Source: an uncultured Bacteroidota bacterium | GTDB taxonomy: Bacteria; Bacteroidota; Bacteroidia; UKL13-3 | Direction: 5' to 3' | Length of the DNA: 16,397 nt | Assembly (NCBI GenBank): GCA_903888395.1 | Contig: CAISTO010000161.1 | Coordinates: forward strand, 1 to 16,397 | Shown here: one piece after another, positions 14,169-16,397 of the stretch | How positions within the stretch are numbered: the first letter of the stretch is position 1 | How the letters are laid out: every line of letters starts with the position of its first letter | The notes under the pieces: generated by a model | What the model saw: the letters and a program-made list of their open reading frames with translations, nothing else | Database searches by the model: none | What the model was told of the DNA's origin: nothing | Translations under genes and position numbers: made by a program

Positions 14169-14825
14169 ATGTTTGCATATCAATTAATAAGTAACGAAAT
14201 ATTTGCCCTTAAACCGAGTGATTCGGCTGCCAATGCTTTGGTATTTATGGAAGATTGGCAAGTAAAAGATCTACCAATCGTTCAGAATTTAAAAGTAGTT
14301 GGAATTGTGAATGAGCAAATTTTATTAAACAATGAAAACGAAAACATTGTCAATGTTTTAAATCCAACGCCCATTTATTGTTTTGAAAATACGCATTTTT
14401 ACGATGTTTTAAAAATCATTTTCAATTCAAATTTGAGTACTATTCCTGTGGTAGATAGTGAGCAAAATTTTAAAGGAATCATTGCTGCTAAAGATTTAGC
14501 AAAGCTGCTTTATCAGAACAGTAGCTTGAATCAAGATGGTGGAATTATAGTTTTGCAAATGAATGCTCATAACTATTCGTTGGCAGAAATAGCAAGAATT
14601 ACGGAAGTGAATAATGCCAAAATATTATATGCTCATGTGTTTCCTTTGGCCGATGAAAACAACAATGTTCAGGTTTCGTTAAAATATAATATTATTGATT
14701 TAAAGTACATCATTGCTACTTTTGAAAGGTTTAATTATCAAATTATTTTTAACACTCCAAATTTAAATGAAGACGATTCCACCAACAAAAAGTTTGATTG
14801 GTTAATGAAGTATTTGAATACATAA
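14169..14825 (+). CDS. CBS domain pair protein with ACT-like C-terminal region
   Basis: A 218-residue cytoplasmic protein. Two CBS motifs form one Bateman module: residues ~1-55 (ALKPSDSAANALVFMEDWQVKDLPIV) and ~60-115 (FYDVLKIIFNSNLSTIPVVD then GIIAAKDLAKLL). Bateman modules bind adenine nucleotides and act as energy or cofactor sensors. Residues ~124-190 (GIIVLQMNAHNYSLAEIARI followed by a long strand-helix pattern) resemble an ACT-type beta-alpha-beta fold with the usual one-residue-spaced start. No catalytic domain is present. It has its own promoter and ends 5 nt before nadK, and a CBS protein next to nadK is a recurrent Bacteroidota arrangement. A role in regulating NAD kinase or sensing adenylate state is a reasonable inference, not shown by the sequence. 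Confidence 0.85.
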   Translation: MFAYQLISNEIFALKPSDSAANALVFMEDWQVKDLPIVQNLKVVGIVNEQILLNNENENIVNVLNPTPIYCFENTHFYDVLKIIFNSNLSTIPVVDSEQNFKGIIAAKDLAKLLYQNSSLNQDGGIIVLQMNAHNYSLAEIARITEVNNAKILYAHVFPLADENNNVQVSLKYNIIDLKYIIATFERFNYQIIFNTPNLNEDDSTNKKFDWLMKYLNT

Positions 14826-14830
14826 AAACG

Positions 14831-15730
14831 ATGAATTTAGCCATTTTTGGTAGATATTTTAAAGAAGAACGTTATACCGAACTTCAACAGTTTTTCAATT
14901 ATTTAGAAAACAGTGAAATTAATTTTTCTGTTTACCGAAAGTTTTTGGAAGATGGATTAAGAAACGGACTAAATGTGTCGCCTAAAACCAAAACTTTTGA
15001 TACTTATAATGACTTTACAAAAACAGATTATGATTTTGTAGTGAGCATAGGTGGCGATGGAACTATTTTAATGTGTTTGGAGTTTGTAAGGGAAAAAGAA
15101 ACGCCAATTATTGGTATCAATACTGGAAGATTAGGTTTTTTGGCTGGAGTTTCAGCAGGCGATGCCATTAACATGGTTGAAGAATTAAAAAAAGGCAGCT
15201 ACAGCATTGATTCAAGAACAGTTTTAAAGTTAGATAGCAATAAACCCAATATGTTTGGTGGTGTAAAATATGCCTTGAACGATTTTGTAATTCACAAAAA
15301 AGACAGTTCAAGTATGATTACCATTCACACTTTTATCAATGGTGAATTTTTAAATTCTTATTGGAGCGATGGATTAATTGTTTCTACTCCAACTGGTTCT
15401 ACCGGTTATAATTTAAGTTGTGGCGGTCCAATTTTATATCCTTCCTCTGCTAGTTTTGTAATAACCCCCATTGCACCGCATAACTTAAATGTGCGTCCAA
15501 TTATTATTTCTGATAATAATGTAATTTCATTTCAAGTAGAAGGCCGCAGTACTTCGTTTTTAGCCACTTTAGACTCTCGTTCAGAAAGCATAGAATCAGA
15601 TTCGGAATTAGCAGTTAGCAAAGCAAATTTTAAAATGAATTTGGTACGCTTAAACAATGAAAATTATTTACAAACCCTTCGCGAAAAATTGATGTGGGGA
15701 ATTGACAATAGAAACTTTAGAAATAGTTAG
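14831..15730 (+). CDS. nadK: NAD kinase
   Basis: ATP-dependent NAD kinase, which makes NADP+ from NAD+. At 299 residues it is a normal bacterial length. Key motifs: VVSIGGDGTIL (residues 70-80), with the GGDGT of the active site; INTGRLGFL (96-104); LNDFVIHK (149-156), the NE/D motif; SDGLIVSTPTGSTGY (179-193), the substrate loop; and PIAPHNLNVRP (near 214-224). I chose ATG at 14831 rather than the longer in-frame start at 14798, because MNLAIFGR is the usual first strand. The longer form would overlap the CBS gene by 28 nt and add eleven residues with no family counterpart. It follows the CBS gene by 5 nt and is surely co-transcribed. Transcription ends in or before the inverted-repeat element at 15737-15870. 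Confidence 0.95.
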   Translation: MNLAIFGRYFKEERYTELQQFFNYLENSEINFSVYRKFLEDGLRNGLNVSPKTKTFDTYNDFTKTDYDFVVSIGGDGTILMCLEFVREKETPIIGINTGRLGFLAGVSAGDAINMVEELKKGSYSIDSRTVLKLDSNKPNMFGGVKYALNDFVIHKKDSSSMITIHTFINGEFLNSYWSDGLIVSTPTGSTGYNLSCGGPILYPSSASFVITPIAPHNLNVRPIIISDNNVISFQVEGRSTSFLATLDSRSESIESDSELAVSKANFKMNLVRLNNENYLQTLREKLMWGIDNRNFRNS

Positions 15731-15736
15731 AAAAAC

Positions 15737-15870
15737 ATGGGGCTTTCTAAAAGGACAGACTTTTCCATTTTGTCACATTGAGCGAAGTCGAAATGTTTTA
15801 AAACGAGAACATTAATTTCTCGACTCCGCTCGAAATGACGAGGATTTTATAGCTTTTTAGACAGCCGCAT
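15737..15870. repeat. 134-bp intergenic element with inverted ends and an internal REP-like palindrome
   Basis: The ends are inverted copies: ATGGGGCTTTCTAAAAGGA at 15737-15755 against the reverse complement of 15852-15870 (15 of 19 match). Inside, GTCACATTGAGCGAAGTCGA (15772-15791) pairs with 15820-15839 (16 of 20 match), and a smaller AATGTT/AACATT pair (15792-15797 and 15808-15813) nests in the loop. The GTCAxTTxGAGCGxAGTCGA core and the GGCTGTCTAAAA end resemble a non-coding repeat that I recall seeing scattered in many Bacteroidota genomes. It is a small non-autonomous mobile or REP/BIME-like repeat, and its hairpin sits between convergent nadK and guaB, where it could end transcription from both sides. 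It encodes no protein. Confidence 0.75.
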
Positions 15871-15890
15871 CTTTTGTTGTTTTATAATCT

Positions 15891-16397
15891 TTAGTTCCTC
15901 GAATAGTTAGGAGCTTCTTTGGTAATTCTTACATCGTGTGCATGGCTTTCTTTTACACCTGCAGAAGTTATTTTTACAAATTTTGCTTGCTGTAAATCAG
16001 CAATTGTTGCTGCTCCGCAATAACCCATTCCGGCTTTTAAACCACCAACAAATTGGTAAACTACTTCTTTTAAAGTTCCTTTAAATGGTACAATTCCTAC
16101 AATTCCTTCAGGAACTAATTTAGCAATTTCGTCTTCAGCATCTTGAAAATAACGGTCTTTACTTCCTTCTTTCATGGCTTCAATACTTCCCATTCCGCGA
16201 TACGATTTGAATTTACGTCCTTCATAAATTACCGTTTCTCCTGGACTTTCTTCCACGCCCGCAAAAATAGAACCCGACATAATAGAACTTGCACCAGCAG
16301 CTATGGCTTTTACCAAATCGCCACTGTATCTAATTCCACCATCGGCTATGATTGGAACACCGCTTCCAGCAATTGCCTTGGCACTTTCATAAACAGC
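15891..16397 (-). CDS. guaB: Inosine-5'-monophosphate dehydrogenase (C-terminal part; 5' part lies beyond the window)
   Basis: This is the last 168 codons of IMP dehydrogenase, which oxidises IMP to XMP with NAD+ in the committed step of GMP synthesis. Visible: PIIADGGIRYSGDLVKA, the phosphate-binding strand-loop; SIMSGS; GRKFKSYRGMGS, with the family's YRGMGS; and the flap and C-terminal loop residues through GLKAGMGYCGA, ending HDVRITKEAPNYSRN. The catalytic Cys loop and CBS module would be upstream, outside the window. The reading frame is open from the window edge to the TAA at 15891-15893, so an apparent internal start at TTG 16314-16316 is not a true start. It converges with nadK across the 160-nt gap holding the inverted-repeat element. 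Confidence 0.95.
   Translation of the reverse strand, partial: AVYESAKAIAGSGVPIIADGGIRYSGDLVKAIAAGASSIMSGSIFAGVEESPGETVIYEGRKFKSYRGMGSIEAMKEGSKDRYFQDAEDEIAKLVPEGIVGIVPFKGTLKEVVYQFVGGLKAGMGYCGAATIADLQQAKFVKITSAGVKESHAHDVRITKEAPNYSRN

Noticed and set aside
14798..14830. Longer NAD kinase start at 14798
   Set aside because: It would add eleven residues unlike the family and overlap the CBS gene by 28 nt; the ATG at 14831 gives the expected first strand.

Overview
The window is AT-rich chromosomal DNA from a member of the Bacteroidota. The evidence is a secreted giant protein with a CHU_C / type B type-IX-secretion C-terminal domain, a transketolase encoded as a separate N-terminal subunit, Bacteroidota-type promoters (TTG, 19 nt, TAnnTTTG), and the CBS protein-nadK gene pair. 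The class cannot be fixed from this stretch. Both ends cut through genes: a vWA protein on the left and guaB on the right.

Layout. Positions 1-1820 (minus strand) hold a secreted von Willebrand A protein and, upstream of it, the transketolase N-terminal subunit. Positions 1947-4995 (minus) are a tight four-gene operon transcribed in the order TylF-type O-methyltransferase, class I methyltransferase, GT8 glycosyltransferase, and a protein with a domain otherwise known to me from phage homing-endonuclease-like proteins. Positions 5056-9501 (minus) encode a 1481-residue secreted protein: signal peptide, seven SBBP-like beta-propeller repeats, one Ig-like segment, ten very regular Ig-like repeats of 74-75 residues, a PKD domain and the sorting domain. 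A divergent promoter region (9502-9628) separates it from a plus-strand operon (9629-14092): GT2-like glycosyltransferase, two FkbM-like methyltransferases, GT9 glycosyltransferase and a PabA/TrpG glutamine amidotransferase. All of these overlap or abut. A second plus-strand unit with its own promoter holds a CBS-domain protein and NAD kinase (14169-15730). A 134-bp element with inverted ends and an internal palindrome lies between nadK and the convergent guaB.

How it may work together. Three glycosyltransferases and up to four methyltransferases flank one very large exported repeat protein, which suggests a locus for building an O-methylated surface glycan. The Ig-like repeats carry about 25 copies of D(S/T)(A/I/L/M/T/V), the acceptor motif of the Bacteroidota general O-glycosylation system. 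The link between these glycan genes and this protein is an inference from neighbourhood and motif. Housekeeping genes (tkt, pabA, nadK, guaB) frame the locus.

Non-ATG starts are unusually frequent: four TTG and two GTG among the fourteen genes whose start lies in the window, five of the six in or next to the glycan genes. I see no tRNA, rRNA, CRISPR array, insertion sequence or prophage.
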